From DMER64 sp964542305 (lineage in GTDB: Bacteria; Bacteroidota; Bacteroidia; Bacteroidales; UBA932): a DNA stretch of 64,000 nt. Location: NCBI GenBank assembly GCA_964542305.1, contig CAZITX010000012.1:15848-79847 (forward strand). Reading direction: 5' to 3'. Shown in pieces: positions 17,084 to 26,709 of the stretch (position 1 is its first letter; each line of letters begins with the position of its first letter). The notes beneath the pieces are model-generated. The model was not told where the DNA came from. It made no database searches and was given only the letters and a program-made list of their open reading frames with translations. The position numbers were made by a program, and so were the translations under genes.

Positions 17084-17782
17084 TTAATATAAAAGATCTA
17101 TGATGCCCCGGTCGTTCAATTCTGCAGGAGTACCGTAAAACAGGTTTTTATCGCGAGTCATAATCCAGAACAGATCACAATGTTTTAGGGCCAGGGAGAG
17201 GTCGTGGGTGGAAAACAGGATGCCCTTGTTCTCTTCAACAGCGAGTTTTTTAAGTAGCAGTACTGTGGCTTGTTTATTGGCAATATCCAAAAATGCGGTA
17301 GGTTCATCAAGAAGGATCAATGGCGTGTCCTGTACCAGTGCCCGGGCAATGGCAACCCGGTGAAATTCCCCGTCGGACAGATCGGCACTGTTTCTTCCGG
17401 CCAGGTGCGAGATGCCTGTTTTTTTAAGAACTCCCTCAATAATCCTTTTGCCTTCTGGGTTTTCCAAACCAAGCCAGTTTGTATACCGGTACCTTCCTGT
17501 GCTTACAGTATCTTCAACTGAAAAGTTGGACGCCCTCCAGGGTTGTGCTGGTACAAATGCACACAGGTCCCGGTCTTTAGGAAACCCTTCTGGGACTACC
17601 GAACCTTTAAGAGGGGGAAGTAACCCGGCTATAGTTTTTAGTAAGGTGGATTTCCCAATGCCGTTTGGTCCCAGGATGCCGGTGATCTTCCCGCAATGCA
17701 GCTGCAGGTTTATGTTTTCAAAAAGAACTTGTCTTTTGGAATAACCAATGTATAAACCGGATATATCCAGAAAAGGTATCAT
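17084..17782 (-). CDS. ABC transporter ATP-binding protein (iron-chelate/cobalamin type)
   Basis: The 232-residue ATPase has Walker A GPNGIGKSTLL, signature LSDGEFHRVAIARAL (LSDGE in place of the usual LSGGQ), Walker B LILLDEPTAFLD and the H-loop STHDLS. It energises the FecCD-type permease encoded immediately upstream, with which it overlaps by 4 nt. The substrate is probably ferric siderophore, heme or cobalamin. No substrate-binding protein gene is adjacent. Confidence 0.9.
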   Translation of the reverse strand: MIPFLDISGLYIGYSKRQVLFENINLQLHCGKITGILGPNGIGKSTLLKTIAGLLPPLKGSVVPEGFPKDRDLCAFVPAQPWRASNFSVEDTVSTGRYRYTNWLGLENPEGKRIIEGVLKKTGISHLAGRNSADLSDGEFHRVAIARALVQDTPLILLDEPTAFLDIANKQATVLLLKKLAVEENKGILFSTHDLSLALKHCDLFWIMTRDKNLFYGTPAELNDRGIIDLLY

Positions 17783-18783
17783 AATTTTACGGCTCTGTTT
17801 TTGAAAATCACATAAATGATTACAGGGATACCCATCAGAGCTGCTACCGTATTAACAGGTAAAACACTTTGTGAACCGGGCATCTGGGAAATGATATCGG
17901 CCAGTATCATCATACCGGCTCCCAGAATGGCAGATGCAGGGATCAATACGCGGTGGTTGGCGTTATTGAAGAGCATACGTGCAATGTGGGGAACGGCTAT
18001 GCCAATAAAACCAATGGGACCGCAAAAGGCAGTCACACTGCCGGCAAGCAGGGTGGTAGCCAGGAATATGCGATTTCTGACACGCGAAACATGAATGCCC
18101 AGGCTTTTTGCGTATTCTTCACCCATAAGCAAAACATTCAGGTCCTTTATATTGATAAATGAAATTCCCAAACCGGTAATACAGAGTATGGCCATTATTG
18201 CCAGACGGTTACCGGTAACGTTTCCAAAGCTGCCCATGGTCCACAGAACGTAAGTTTTGAGAGCGGTTGCTTCTGAAAAATATTGTATCAGACCTATAAG
18301 CGCTGAACCGGCAGATCCTATCATGATACCCAGAATAAGGAGGGTCATGTTGCTTTTCAGTCTTTTTGAAGCTGCCACTATTATCAACATGACGGCAAGT
18401 GCTCCCATCCATGCAAAGGCAGCTGTTCCCAAATTAGTAAGCCAGGCAGGTGCATTTGAGGCACCCAGCCAGGAAGATCCCATGACGAAGAAAGCCACGC
18501 CAAGTCCTGCTCCCGAACTGATACCCAGAACATACGGGTCTGCCAGCGGGTTCCTGAACAGCGTTTGCATTTGTGCCCCGCATACGGCAAGTGACATACC
18601 GGCCAGGAGAGCTGTGATCATTTTGGGTATCCTGAAATTCCAGATTATTTTATATACGTAATCTGTAGAATCATGTCCCGTCAATGCGTTCATAATATCC
18701 GAAAAAGACAGATTAACCGATCCCAGGAACAGGTCACCGGCTATGAGCAGAATCAGGACAAAAGGGATCCATAGTTTTTTCAT
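17779..18783 (-). CDS. FecCD/BtuC-family ABC permease
   Basis: From ATG 18783 the product is 334 residues with about ten transmembrane helices and the family motifs LSFSDIMNALTG, MSLAVCGAQMQTLFRNPLADPYVLGISSGAGLG and FIGIAVPHIARMLF. The permease imports iron chelates or vitamin B12. The open frame extends to 18825, but ATG 18783 places the first helix at the N-terminus as expected. It is cotranscribed with the ATPase downstream. The substrate is not deducible because the binding protein is elsewhere. Confidence 0.9.
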   Translation of the reverse strand: MKKLWIPFVLILLIAGDLFLGSVNLSFSDIMNALTGHDSTDYVYKIIWNFRIPKMITALLAGMSLAVCGAQMQTLFRNPLADPYVLGISSGAGLGVAFFVMGSSWLGASNAPAWLTNLGTAAFAWMGALAVMLIIVAASKRLKSNMTLLILGIMIGSAGSALIGLIQYFSEATALKTYVLWTMGSFGNVTGNRLAIMAILCITGLGISFINIKDLNVLLMGEEYAKSLGIHVSRVRNRIFLATTLLAGSVTAFCGPIGFIGIAVPHIARMLFNNANHRVLIPASAILGAGMMILADIISQMPGSQSVLPVNTVAALMGIPVIIYVIFKNRAVKL

Positions 18784-18850
18784 CAACACAAAGATAAACG
18801 AAAAACGGTTGGAACTAAAAAACACTTATCTTTACACGTTTTTAATCAAA

Positions 18851-19777
18851 ATGCTGTTAACTTTGAAAAGGTTTCGTTTATCAATTTTCTTTTCTTTAGC
18901 CTGTTACGTACTGTTTGCCCAGGGGGCTGATCGTGAAATGCCCACAGCTATAGATACCTTGGCTACGGAAGATAAATTTACAAGGATCGTATTGCTGGAA
19001 GATTTTACCTGGCAATACCTGGATCTTGGAAAACCGGTCTTTGATGAACTGGAAATGTATACCGGGTGGGATTCGTCCTCCATTCATGCATTCAAGGATC
19101 TTGAATTGGAAGATATGCCCGATGAGATCACCCTGGTACTGGCCGATTCCCTGCAGGGATTTTGTTGCCCGTTTACAGAAAAAATCCGATCACGTTATGC
19201 ATTCAGAAGAACCCGTCCACACAGGGGGACGGATATTGCCTTGGATACCGGAGACTCAATCCGGGTTGCATTCAATGGGGTAGTACGGGTGATGGAACAT
19301 TCCCGAAACACGGGAGGATACGGAAACCTCTTGGTTGTAAGGCATCCCGGCGGGTTGGAAACATATTACGGTCATTTATCCAGGTTCCTGGTCAAACCGG
19401 GAGAGATCGTCAAAGCGGGTGAAGTGATTGGACTGGGAGGCAATACGGGCAGAAGCACAGGGGCGCATCTTCATTTTGAGACGCGCTATAAAGGAAAAGC
19501 CTTTGATCCCGAACGTATCATAGACTTTGAAAACGGATCTCTCCGGGATTCCGTAGTTGTACTTAAAAAACATTATTTCAGCATCTATTCCCACTACGGC
19601 CAGACCGATGAAGAATCCCTGGCCGCTTCACAAAGAATCATTCACACCATCAGATCGGGAGATACTTTAGGGGCACTGGCCATGAAATACGGAACCACTG
19701 TCCGGCAGATCTGTGCGTGGAACAATATATCTTCGAAGACGGTTCTGCGTATTGGAAAAAGGTTGATCGTCAGGTAA
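18851..19777 (+). CDS. Secreted M23 metallopeptidase with C-terminal LysM domain
   Basis: Starting at ATG 18851, the 308-residue product has a signal peptide (LSIFFSLACYVLFAQG), an M23/lysostaphin-like domain with zinc ligands in PHRGTD (near residue 122) and AHLHFE (near residue 206), and a C-terminal LysM (about 264-308; IRSGDTLGALAMKYGTTV). M23 enzymes cut peptide cross-links in peptidoglycan, and LysM binds the glycan. The longer frame from 18743 runs into the divergent permease gene and would bury the signal peptide, so it is not used. Confidence 0.9.
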   Translation: MLLTLKRFRLSIFFSLACYVLFAQGADREMPTAIDTLATEDKFTRIVLLEDFTWQYLDLGKPVFDELEMYTGWDSSSIHAFKDLELEDMPDEITLVLADSLQGFCCPFTEKIRSRYAFRRTRPHRGTDIALDTGDSIRVAFNGVVRVMEHSRNTGGYGNLLVVRHPGGLETYYGHLSRFLVKPGEIVKAGEVIGLGGNTGRSTGAHLHFETRYKGKAFDPERIIDFENGSLRDSVVVLKKHYFSIYSHYGQTDEESLAASQRIIHTIRSGDTLGALAMKYGTTVRQICAWNNISSKTVLRIGKRLIVR

Positions 19778-19791
19778 ACGCCGGCAAGGAT

Positions 19792-20943
19792 TTATCTTGG
19801 TTGTATGAAATAATGGTATACAGCTTTTTGCAACCATTCTGAAGCTTGTTGGAAAGAGGCTCCGGGCGGTGTGACAGAAATACATTTATCAAAAACGTCG
19901 TTCAGTAATTTTTCGGATCCCGGTGTTACACTGCCGCAAAATGACAGGATTCTTTTGTTGTGTTTTTTAGCCAGACGGGCTACCCCCGCAGGGGCTTTTC
20001 CCATAAGGGTCTGAGCATCCATTTTGCCTTCTCCGGTAATTACAAGGTCTGCATTGATGACCTCATTTTCAAGTCCGATGGCATCCATGATCATATCAGA
20101 TCCCGATTCCAGACGCCCGTTCAGAAATTGCAGGAAAGCAAACCCCAGACCTCCGGCGGCCCCGGCTCCGGGGATATCTTTGTTGGCGGGAGATTCCGGA
20201 AGGCGGGGAAATTTTTTGGCAGCTACCTGGGAAAAATGACACAGTCCGTTATCCAGCTTTACAATATCTTTGGGTGAGGCTCCTTTCTGAGGCCCGTATA
20301 CATAAGCAGCTCCCTGCGGCCCGCATAGCGGGTTGGTAACATCGCAGGCGATCCTGAAGTGACATTCATCCAGTAAAGGATGTTTGCCTATGGTATTTAT
20401 GGATGCAATGCGCTCCAGGTCTTTTCCGCAAATACCTGTTTCCCTTCCTTGAGAATCCAAAAATTCAAAGCCTAAAGCGGAAAGCATGCCCATACCGCCG
20501 TCGTTTGTTGCGCTGCCTCCTATCCCGATCAAAAAAGTGCGGCATCCTTTTGACAATGCATGCAGGATCAATTCTCCCACTCCGTATGTAGTTGTATATA
20601 AGGGGTTTCTTTCTTTTTCGGGAACCAGCCACAATCCCGCTGCCGCAGCCATTTCAATAACAGCGGTCTGCGCATTTTCGGGACCGGGAATGATGCCGTA
20701 TGTGGCTTCCACCTGGGCTGTGAGAGGCCCCCTCACTTTTACTGTCCTGTATACACCGCCCATCCCCTGGATTAATGCCGTAACGGTTCCTTCGCCCCCG
20801 TCGGCCAGGGGAAGTACCGTGATTTCGGGGATGTCACGCGATTGATACCTGTACGCTTTTTCAATGCCTCTTGCTACGGCATGTCCCGCCTCCCAGGAGG
20901 TCAGGCTCCCTTTAAAGGAATCCATGGCAATAACGACCTTCAC
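19792..20943 (-). CDS. Glycerate kinase (GlxK/GarK family)
   Basis: The 383-residue protein matches the family throughout: VVIAMDSFKGSLTSWEAG at the N-terminus, LPLADGGEGTVTALI, GIGGSATNDGGMGMLSALG and VITGEGKMDAQTLMGKAP. It phosphorylates D-glycerate, giving 2- or 3-phosphoglycerate. It overlaps the upstream membrane-protein gene by 4 nt and converges on the M23 gene with a 14-bp gap. Confidence 0.93.
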   Translation of the reverse strand: MKVVIAMDSFKGSLTSWEAGHAVARGIEKAYRYQSRDIPEITVLPLADGGEGTVTALIQGMGGVYRTVKVRGPLTAQVEATYGIIPGPENAQTAVIEMAAAAGLWLVPEKERNPLYTTTYGVGELILHALSKGCRTFLIGIGGSATNDGGMGMLSALGFEFLDSQGRETGICGKDLERIASINTIGKHPLLDECHFRIACDVTNPLCGPQGAAYVYGPQKGASPKDIVKLDNGLCHFSQVAAKKFPRLPESPANKDIPGAGAAGGLGFAFLQFLNGRLESGSDMIMDAIGLENEVINADLVITGEGKMDAQTLMGKAPAGVARLAKKHNKRILSFCGSVTPGSEKLLNDVFDKCISVTPPGASFQQASEWLQKAVYHYFIQPR

Positions 20944-21476
20944 GTCAGACGGTATTCAACTATACATTGTATGATCTCGGTCAGGGCATAAATCAGGAAA
21001 AATACACCTGCAAAAATGGTAAGTGTAACGGCGGTGTTGAAGGGATTTAACAGGATCACAACAGCCAGGATGATCACCAATACAGGGTTCAGATAAATGA
21101 ACCAGGGCAGTCGGGCCTCATTGCTTTTCCGGAAATGAAAAATATGAGCCAGTTGCAAAAACCCTGAGAACAACAGGATCAAGCCGGCTATGAACATGGT
21201 CAGTCCTGTAAAAAACCGGGGAAAGATCAGCAACAATATGGCAAAGATCAAAAAAACGGCAGATGACAAAAAAAGCATGCGTTGCAATCCTTTGTCTTTT
21301 GTCTCGTTTTTCCAGGCAAAATAAAGGGAAAAGAGACCTCCTGTCAACATAACGGCAGCCATTATTCGTACCAGGGTAACCACACTTCCTTCCGGATTGA
21401 TAAGCAGGAACAGTCCCAGAGCCAGTCCCAGAATGCTTCTTAAAATACCAGGGCCAATGCCGGATATGCTTTTCAT
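20940..21476 (-). CDS. HdeD/DUF308-family membrane protein
   Basis: The 178-residue protein consists almost entirely of six hydrophobic helices in three repeats of the DUF308 type (GLALGLFLLINPEGSVVTLVRIMAAVML; LLLIFPRFFTGLTMF; VILLNPFNTAVTLTIFAGVFFL). HdeD in E. coli relates to acid resistance, but the biochemical role is unknown. It is translationally coupled (4-nt overlap) to glycerate kinase. Confidence 0.8.
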   Translation of the reverse strand: MKSISGIGPGILRSILGLALGLFLLINPEGSVVTLVRIMAAVMLTGGLFSLYFAWKNETKDKGLQRMLFLSSAVFLIFAILLLIFPRFFTGLTMFIAGLILLFSGFLQLAHIFHFRKSNEARLPWFIYLNPVLVIILAVVILLNPFNTAVTLTIFAGVFFLIYALTEIIQCIVEYRLT

Positions 21477-21514
21477 GTCTTAAAGTATATTAATCGTATA
21501 AAGATAATAATTTT

Positions 21515-21522
21515 TACATTTG
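21515..21522 (+). promoter_or_regulatory. TAnnTTTG -7 element for the ABC-F gene
   Basis: TACATTTG lies 17 bp before the start codon at 21540. Confidence 0.5.
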
Positions 21523-21539
21523 CTGCTTATCCAATCTTT

Positions 21540-23426
21540 ATGGCGGCATTTCTACAGGCTGATAATCTTACAAAGACATACGGGGACAAAGTACTATTCC
21601 GGGATATCTCCTTCCACATTGAGCAGGGAGATAAAGTGGCCCTGGTGGCTTCCAACGGAAGCGGGAAAACGTCTTTGTTACACGTTCTGTCGGGTGGGGA
21701 ATCCCCGGAAGGGCAGGGAAGTATTAAATTTCTAAAAGATGTCCGTGTGGGCTACCTGCAACAAGATCCGGTATTGGATTCCCGGTTGACGGTCACCGAG
21801 CAGGTACAGAGGGCTAACCAGAGCGTCTGGCAGGCGGTGAAAGCTTACAACCGGGCGGCTGCCGGTACCGATAAGAAAAAGTTGGAAAAGGCCATTAACG
21901 ATATGGACCGCCTGAACGGATGGAACTATGACAATTTGATCACACGGATTCTAACCCGGCTGGGTCTGAATTTCCCGGATAAAAAGATTGGTTCTTTATC
22001 CGGGGGCGAGCGCAAAAAGGTTGCGCTGGCCGGTTTGCTTGTTCAGGAAGCGGATCTTTTGATTCTGGATGAGCCTACCAACCATTTGGACGTAGAGGTC
22101 ATTGAATACCTGGAAGAATACCTGGCCACTTCTTCCAAAACCATTTTGATGGTAACTCACGACAGGTATTTCCTGGACCGGGTGTGCAATAACATTTTTG
22201 AGCTTGATAACGGCTGTTTATACACCTATAAGGGCAATTACAGTTACTTCCTGGAAAAAAGAGAGGAACGCCTGGCCAACATGGCAGCCGAAACCGATAA
22301 AGCCAGGAATCTTTACAGAAGGGAATTGGAATGGATACGGAGTACTCCATGCGCCAGGACCGGTAAGTCAAAGTCCCGGATTGAGAGTTTCAAAGAACTG
22401 AAATCAAAAGCAGATGTCCGCCTGGACGCAAAGAAAATGACTATTGATCCCGGCATTGCGCGCCTGGGCGGGAAGATCATACATAGCAAAGCACTTTCTT
22501 TCAGTTACGGAGAGAAATGGATAATCAAAGATTTCACATACAATTTTGCCCGGTACGAGAAGATCGGAATCATTGGCGGGAACGGTGCCGGCAAGAGCAC
22601 GTTTCTGAAACTGATCACCGGAGAGCTGGCTCCTGTTTCAGGCACTCTTCAAACCGGTGAAACCGTCCGTTTCGGCTTTTACCGGCAGGAGGGAATTGCC
22701 TTTGACCCGCAGGACACGATCTTTGACGTGGTGCACAATATTGCCGAGACGGTGCTTATGGCAGACGGAACCCGCGTGCCCCTGAATACCTTCCTGAACC
22801 GTTTTCTATTTCCGCCTTCCACACACCGGATAAAAGTAGAAAAACTGAGCGGGGGAGAAAAAAGGCGTTTGTACCTGCTTACCGTCCTTATGAAAAACCC
22901 GAACTTCCTGATCCTGGACGAGCCTACCAATGACCTGGACATTCTTACCCTGAACGTGCTGGAGGAATACCTGGAGCATTTTAAGGGATGTTTGCTAATC
23001 GTTTCCCACGACAGGTATTTTTTGGACAAACTGGCCGATCACCTGTTTGTTTTTGAAGGGAACGGCCATATCCGTGATTATCCCGGCAAAAGCAGTGAAT
23101 ATTACAGCGCAGTAAAATTGGAAAACGCCCCTGCACAGGAAAAAGAAGCAAACGGCAAAGCGAAACCCGCCGGGAAGGATCCCGGGAGCGAAAGAAGTGC
23201 TGCTCCAAAAAAAATGACTTACCGGCAACAGAAACGCATGGAAGCACTGGAGGAGACGATCCAGGAACTCGACCGTGAAAGAACAGAACTGGAAAAAATC
23301 CTCTCCGAGCCCGGCCGGTCTTTGGAAGAGATTACCCGAGCCTCGGTGCGAATGGGTGAAATACTAAGTAAACAGGAACAGAACTGGGCAGAACTGCTGG
23401 ATCTGGAAGGTCAGTCGGACGGGTAA
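21540..23426 (+). CDS. uup: ABC-F family ATPase, Uup-like
   Basis: The 628-residue soluble protein has two ABC cassettes: Walker A ASNGSGKTS and GGNGAGKST, signatures LSGGERKKVALAGLL and LSGGEKRRLYLLTVL, and Walker B LILDEPTNHLDVE and LILDEPTNDLD. The inter-domain linker contains WIRSTPCARTGKSKSRI, and a charged C-terminal coiled coil (about 555-625, EALEETIQELDRERTELEKIL) is typical of Uup, which acts on ribosomes and branched DNA. No membrane segments are present. Its last 16 bp overlap the convergent GH53 gene. Confidence 0.9.
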   Translation: MAAFLQADNLTKTYGDKVLFRDISFHIEQGDKVALVASNGSGKTSLLHVLSGGESPEGQGSIKFLKDVRVGYLQQDPVLDSRLTVTEQVQRANQSVWQAVKAYNRAAAGTDKKKLEKAINDMDRLNGWNYDNLITRILTRLGLNFPDKKIGSLSGGERKKVALAGLLVQEADLLILDEPTNHLDVEVIEYLEEYLATSSKTILMVTHDRYFLDRVCNNIFELDNGCLYTYKGNYSYFLEKREERLANMAAETDKARNLYRRELEWIRSTPCARTGKSKSRIESFKELKSKADVRLDAKKMTIDPGIARLGGKIIHSKALSFSYGEKWIIKDFTYNFARYEKIGIIGGNGAGKSTFLKLITGELAPVSGTLQTGETVRFGFYRQEGIAFDPQDTIFDVVHNIAETVLMADGTRVPLNTFLNRFLFPPSTHRIKVEKLSGGEKRRLYLLTVLMKNPNFLILDEPTNDLDILTLNVLEEYLEHFKGCLLIVSHDRYFLDKLADHLFVFEGNGHIRDYPGKSSEYYSAVKLENAPAQEKEANGKAKPAGKDPGSERSAAPKKMTYRQQKRMEALEETIQELDRERTELEKILSEPGRSLEEITRASVRMGEILSKQEQNWAELLDLEGQSDG

Positions 23427-25384
23427 TTTGCCAGGAATTCCGGATAGATCTTCATGTGTTCATTCGCAGCGCCGTTCCGGTCAAACAACCCGCCCCAGCG
23501 GGGAGAAGTGGCTTCCCATATGAATGTCCCCAATCCCATTTTCCCGGGAACATCACGTACTATTTCATTGACTTCCCGGCGGTGTTCCTGGTACTCAACC
23601 ACAATAACGGGTTTGTTGTAACGGGCTGCCAGATCATTCAGGTTGCAGCGCAGGTCATCAAGCGTCCCGTGCCACTGCGGATAATAGGATTGTCCTATTA
23701 CATCAAACACCACATCCCGGCTGAGGATCTTGTCAAAGAAATAGACCGATTCTTCATTTTGTCCGCCACAGGCTATGTGCACCATAACCGGTATGTCCGG
23801 GTCTGCAGCACGTACGCCTGCCGAGGCGCAGCGCAACAATACGCCAAATGACATGTAGGAGTCTTCAATTTTTCCCTGCGGCCAGAGCATCCCGTGGTTG
23901 ATCTCGTTCCCTACCTGTACCATATGGGGACGCACTCCTTCTTCCATGAAACGATTAATCACTTCGTTTGTATAGCGATAGACCTGTCCTTCCAGCCCCG
24001 ATCCGTAATATTCTTTCCAGGCAGCGGGAGTGTATTGCTTGCCCGGATCGGCCCAGTTGTCGCTGTAATGAAAGTTCAGCAACAGTTTCAGTCCCGCACT
24101 TTTAATGCGTTTGGCCATTTCCAGCGTTTTTTCCAATCCGCAGTATCCTTCCGGGGAATACCCGTTTTCGGCGGTGGGGTCTGTGAACAAGCGCAGACGT
24201 ATCCAGTTGAATCCGTTGTCTTTAAGGATTTCAAGAATGTCTTTTTGCACGCCTTTGTCCGAGAATACCGTGCCCCGGTCTTCCTGCTGCTGTACCCACG
24301 AAATGTCGGCTCCCACAACCGGTCGGTCAAAGGCCATCTCCCGGGTTACCGGGGGAAGGGTTTGCGGGCGGGTTTGCGCGTAAGACTCGGCAAGGTTCCT
24401 GTATATGTTCAGCACGTCTTCAGAGGCTTTCCCTTCAGGGAAAAGGACCCACGCAGGCTCCCAGGCCATGGTTCCGTATCCGAGGCCGCCGGGAACGGAG
24501 CGTACAATGTCGTTGATGCGTTTGATGTTTTGGGCGTTGGCACCGTATTCACAGACACAAAGGGGCTTTTGATACCTTTCCGCCAGGTCGTACAGATTGG
24601 CCTGAAGGTCGCGGTACGTGCCGTGCCATTGTTCGTAATAGGAAAGTCCAATGATGTCGTATCCTGCTTTGTATGTGTCCATATAATCCAGGAACTGACG
24701 GCACAGGGTGTTTTGTCCTCCCAGTGCCAGGTGGACCATCAGGCGGGCCCGGGGCAACACTTCGCGGACGGCTTTTTCTCCGGCTTTGTATAGTCCCATA
24801 AGGGCTGCCCAGTTGCTTTCTTCCGCATTGTCGTCAATAAATCCTTCGGGCCATACCATGCCGTGATTGATCTCATTCCCGATCTGAATAATATCCGGGG
24901 CAGTACCTGATTCTTTCATGGCCATTAATACATCCCGGGTATATTGATAAAGCGCATGTTCCAGCTCTTCCCCGGTCAGGTCTTTCCAGGCAGATGGTTT
25001 GTATTGCTTGTCCGGATCTGCCCAAGTGTCCCGGTAATGAAAATCCAGGGAAAACGTCATGCCGGCGGCTTTTATGCGCCGGGCCATGGCAATGGTTTGT
25101 TCCAGGCCGCAAAAACCTTCCTTGGAATACCCGTCCTGAGCGGTCGGGTCTATAAAGATCCGCAGGCGGATATTGTCAAACCCGTTTTCGGCCATGATGG
25201 CACATATGTCTCTTTGAACACCGGCAGTATCCGTAAAGGTCAAGCCCCGGGATTCAAACTGGGGGATGAAGGATATATCGGCGCCCAGGCTGTGGTGTGG
25301 AATTGAAGGATGACATCCAACGGAAAAAACGGCCAATACCAGGGATATAATAAGCCCTGTGATTTTGATTGCTCTTGTTTTCAT
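23411..25384 (-). CDS. Lipoprotein with two tandem GH53 (endo-beta-1,4-galactanase) domains
   Basis: A lipoprotein signal peptide (Cys in VFSVGC, about residue 24) precedes two GH53 modules, about residues 33-340 and 350-657. Each keeps the acid/base Glu (GNEINHGMVWPEG near 171; GNEINHGMLWPQG near 493) and the nucleophile Glu (CEYGAN near 278; VEYQEH near 598). The modules are clearly paralogous (ADISFIPQFESRGLTF versus ADISWVQQQEDRGTVF). GH53 enzymes cleave beta-1,4-galactan side chains of pectin. It is cotranscribed with, and overlaps by 4 nt, the upstream LuxR-type regulator. Confidence 0.92.
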   Translation of the reverse strand: MKTRAIKITGLIISLVLAVFSVGCHPSIPHHSLGADISFIPQFESRGLTFTDTAGVQRDICAIMAENGFDNIRLRIFIDPTAQDGYSKEGFCGLEQTIAMARRIKAAGMTFSLDFHYRDTWADPDKQYKPSAWKDLTGEELEHALYQYTRDVLMAMKESGTAPDIIQIGNEINHGMVWPEGFIDDNAEESNWAALMGLYKAGEKAVREVLPRARLMVHLALGGQNTLCRQFLDYMDTYKAGYDIIGLSYYEQWHGTYRDLQANLYDLAERYQKPLCVCEYGANAQNIKRINDIVRSVPGGLGYGTMAWEPAWVLFPEGKASEDVLNIYRNLAESYAQTRPQTLPPVTREMAFDRPVVGADISWVQQQEDRGTVFSDKGVQKDILEILKDNGFNWIRLRLFTDPTAENGYSPEGYCGLEKTLEMAKRIKSAGLKLLLNFHYSDNWADPGKQYTPAAWKEYYGSGLEGQVYRYTNEVINRFMEEGVRPHMVQVGNEINHGMLWPQGKIEDSYMSFGVLLRCASAGVRAADPDIPVMVHIACGGQNEESVYFFDKILSRDVVFDVIGQSYYPQWHGTLDDLRCNLNDLAARYNKPVIVVEYQEHRREVNEIVRDVPGKMGLGTFIWEATSPRWGGLFDRNGAANEHMKIYPEFLANYPSD

Positions 25385-25959
25385 AGATCTACCAGGTTGT
25401 TGAGGATCGCGTATATGGTCAGTCCGGAAGGGGAATGGATCTGCAGTTTGGCGGCTATGTTTTTGCGGTGGGTCATTACCGTATGGACAGAGATGAACAG
25501 TTTGTCTGCTATTTGTTTGTTTGTTAACCCCTTAACTACTTCAACAATGATGTCTTTTTCGCGTTTGCTCAACTCTTTGGGAATGTCCTTGTGCTGGTCT
25601 GCGTTGAAGAGTTTGATGATCTTGTTGCGGATCTGTTCTGCCGAGTCGTAGATGGATACCGAGTCGTCGTAATGTTCCAGGGTATGGCTGTCTGCCAGGG
25701 AATGGAGCAAAGCCACGGATTTCATTTTGTTGTTGCCGCACAGGGTCCTGACTTTTCCGGTCAGGCGCGGTTCTGTTGCCGTGGGGTTGATAATGAACAG
25801 GTCCGGTGTGTACTTGCATAATACACACTCAAGCTGGTTCATGTCTGCGATCTCAATTATATAAATATCCAGGGTGTTAATGCGTTTGAGCACATCAATG
25901 ATGCCTGCACGAAGAATCTCGGAAGGTTCGGCTATGGCAACACGGATCTTTTTGCTCAT
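25381..25959 (-). CDS. LuxR-type regulator with a degenerate receiver domain
   Basis: The 192-residue protein has a receiver-like fold (about 1-120) and a C-terminal LuxR/NarL helix-turn-helix (about 128-190; LSKREKDIIVEVVKGLTNKQIADKLF, then SVHTVMTHRKNIAAKL). The phospho-acceptor position reads IINP (Asn58 where Asp is expected) and the N-terminal acidic pair is EP, so conventional phosphorylation is unlikely. It overlaps its neighbours on both sides by 4 nt (hemerythrin-domain gene upstream, GH53 downstream), implying one operon. It may sense its input through the hemerythrin-like partner, by inference. Confidence 0.85.
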   Translation of the reverse strand: MSKKIRVAIAEPSEILRAGIIDVLKRINTLDIYIIEIADMNQLECVLCKYTPDLFIINPTATEPRLTGKVRTLCGNNKMKSVALLHSLADSHTLEHYDDSVSIYDSAEQIRNKIIKLFNADQHKDIPKELSKREKDIIVEVVKGLTNKQIADKLFISVHTVMTHRKNIAAKLQIHSPSGLTIYAILNNLVDL

Positions 25960-26663
25960 TGCTTCTTTAGATTGAGTTCCAGTTGAGATATCATGGGGAC
26001 AAAAAGATTGTCTTCAATGAAGTTATGGGAAGCCAGGTCAGAGGCACAGGCAAAGATATCGAACAGTACGCTGTTCAGTTCATCCACATTTCCCGGGGGA
26101 TAGTATTTAATCAGGATGTTTTTTAATTCGGAAAGTTTTGATTCAATATTGTCATGTTGCCTGCAAAACACACGGATGTTATAATCACCGCGTTTTATCC
26201 CTGAAAGCAGCGATCTTACATAAGGGAATACGGTGGTTTCTTCGTATTCCATATGGGTATGCACTTGTTCCACGTAAAGATCGTAGAAACGGATAATGGC
26301 TTTGGCTGCATTGTCGTGATGCGTGTCTATGGCAGAGAGAAGCTTTTGCCGGATGGAGGGGAGCCGGAAGTCCAGGAAATAACTGTGTGAATTGTGAAGG
26401 TAATTCAGAAGACACTGTATGGAATCATGGCCAAAAACGCTTGTTTCGTCTCTTTCGTTGCTGATTAACAGGTTAACTACGGCTAAAAATGTTTTTTCGT
26501 CAACACCGTTTTGATTGCAGACCTCCTGTATGGTTTTTTCCCCGAAACCAAGAGATATTCCAAAACGACTCAGAACCAAAAGCATGGCGTAATTGTTGCA
26601 GATCAAATCACTCATGCTGTCTGCAGGTGTATATTTTCCCAGTTTATAGATCTTATCTGTCAT
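25956..26663 (-). CDS. ScdA/RIC-like hemerythrin-domain protein
   Basis: From ATG 26663 the product is 235 residues: an N-terminal DUF542/ScdA-like helical segment (MSDLICNNYAMLLVLSRFGI, VCNQNGVDEKTFLAVVNLLI) and a hemerythrin-type bundle with possible iron ligands (LHNSHSYF, DTHHDN, HMEYEETTVFPYV, CRQHDNIE, SHNFIEDNLF). RIC proteins repair iron-sulfur clusters after nitrosative stress; here the domain may be a di-iron gas sensor. It is the first gene of an operon with the degenerate regulator. The 26717 start is possible but runs into zupT. Confidence 0.8.
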   Translation of the reverse strand: MTDKIYKLGKYTPADSMSDLICNNYAMLLVLSRFGISLGFGEKTIQEVCNQNGVDEKTFLAVVNLLISNERDETSVFGHDSIQCLLNYLHNSHSYFLDFRLPSIRQKLLSAIDTHHDNAAKAIIRFYDLYVEQVHTHMEYEETTVFPYVRSLLSGIKRGDYNIRVFCRQHDNIESKLSELKNILIKYYPPGNVDELNSVLFDIFACASDLASHNFIEDNLFVPMISQLELNLKKQ

Positions 26664-26709
26664 TTCAGAAAAAGCGTGTCCTTTAGAAGGATAAAGATAA
26701 GAAAAAAGA

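Noticed and set aside
18743..18850. N-terminal extension of the M23-LysM protein
   Set aside because: It overlaps the start of the divergent permease gene and would place the signal peptide internally.
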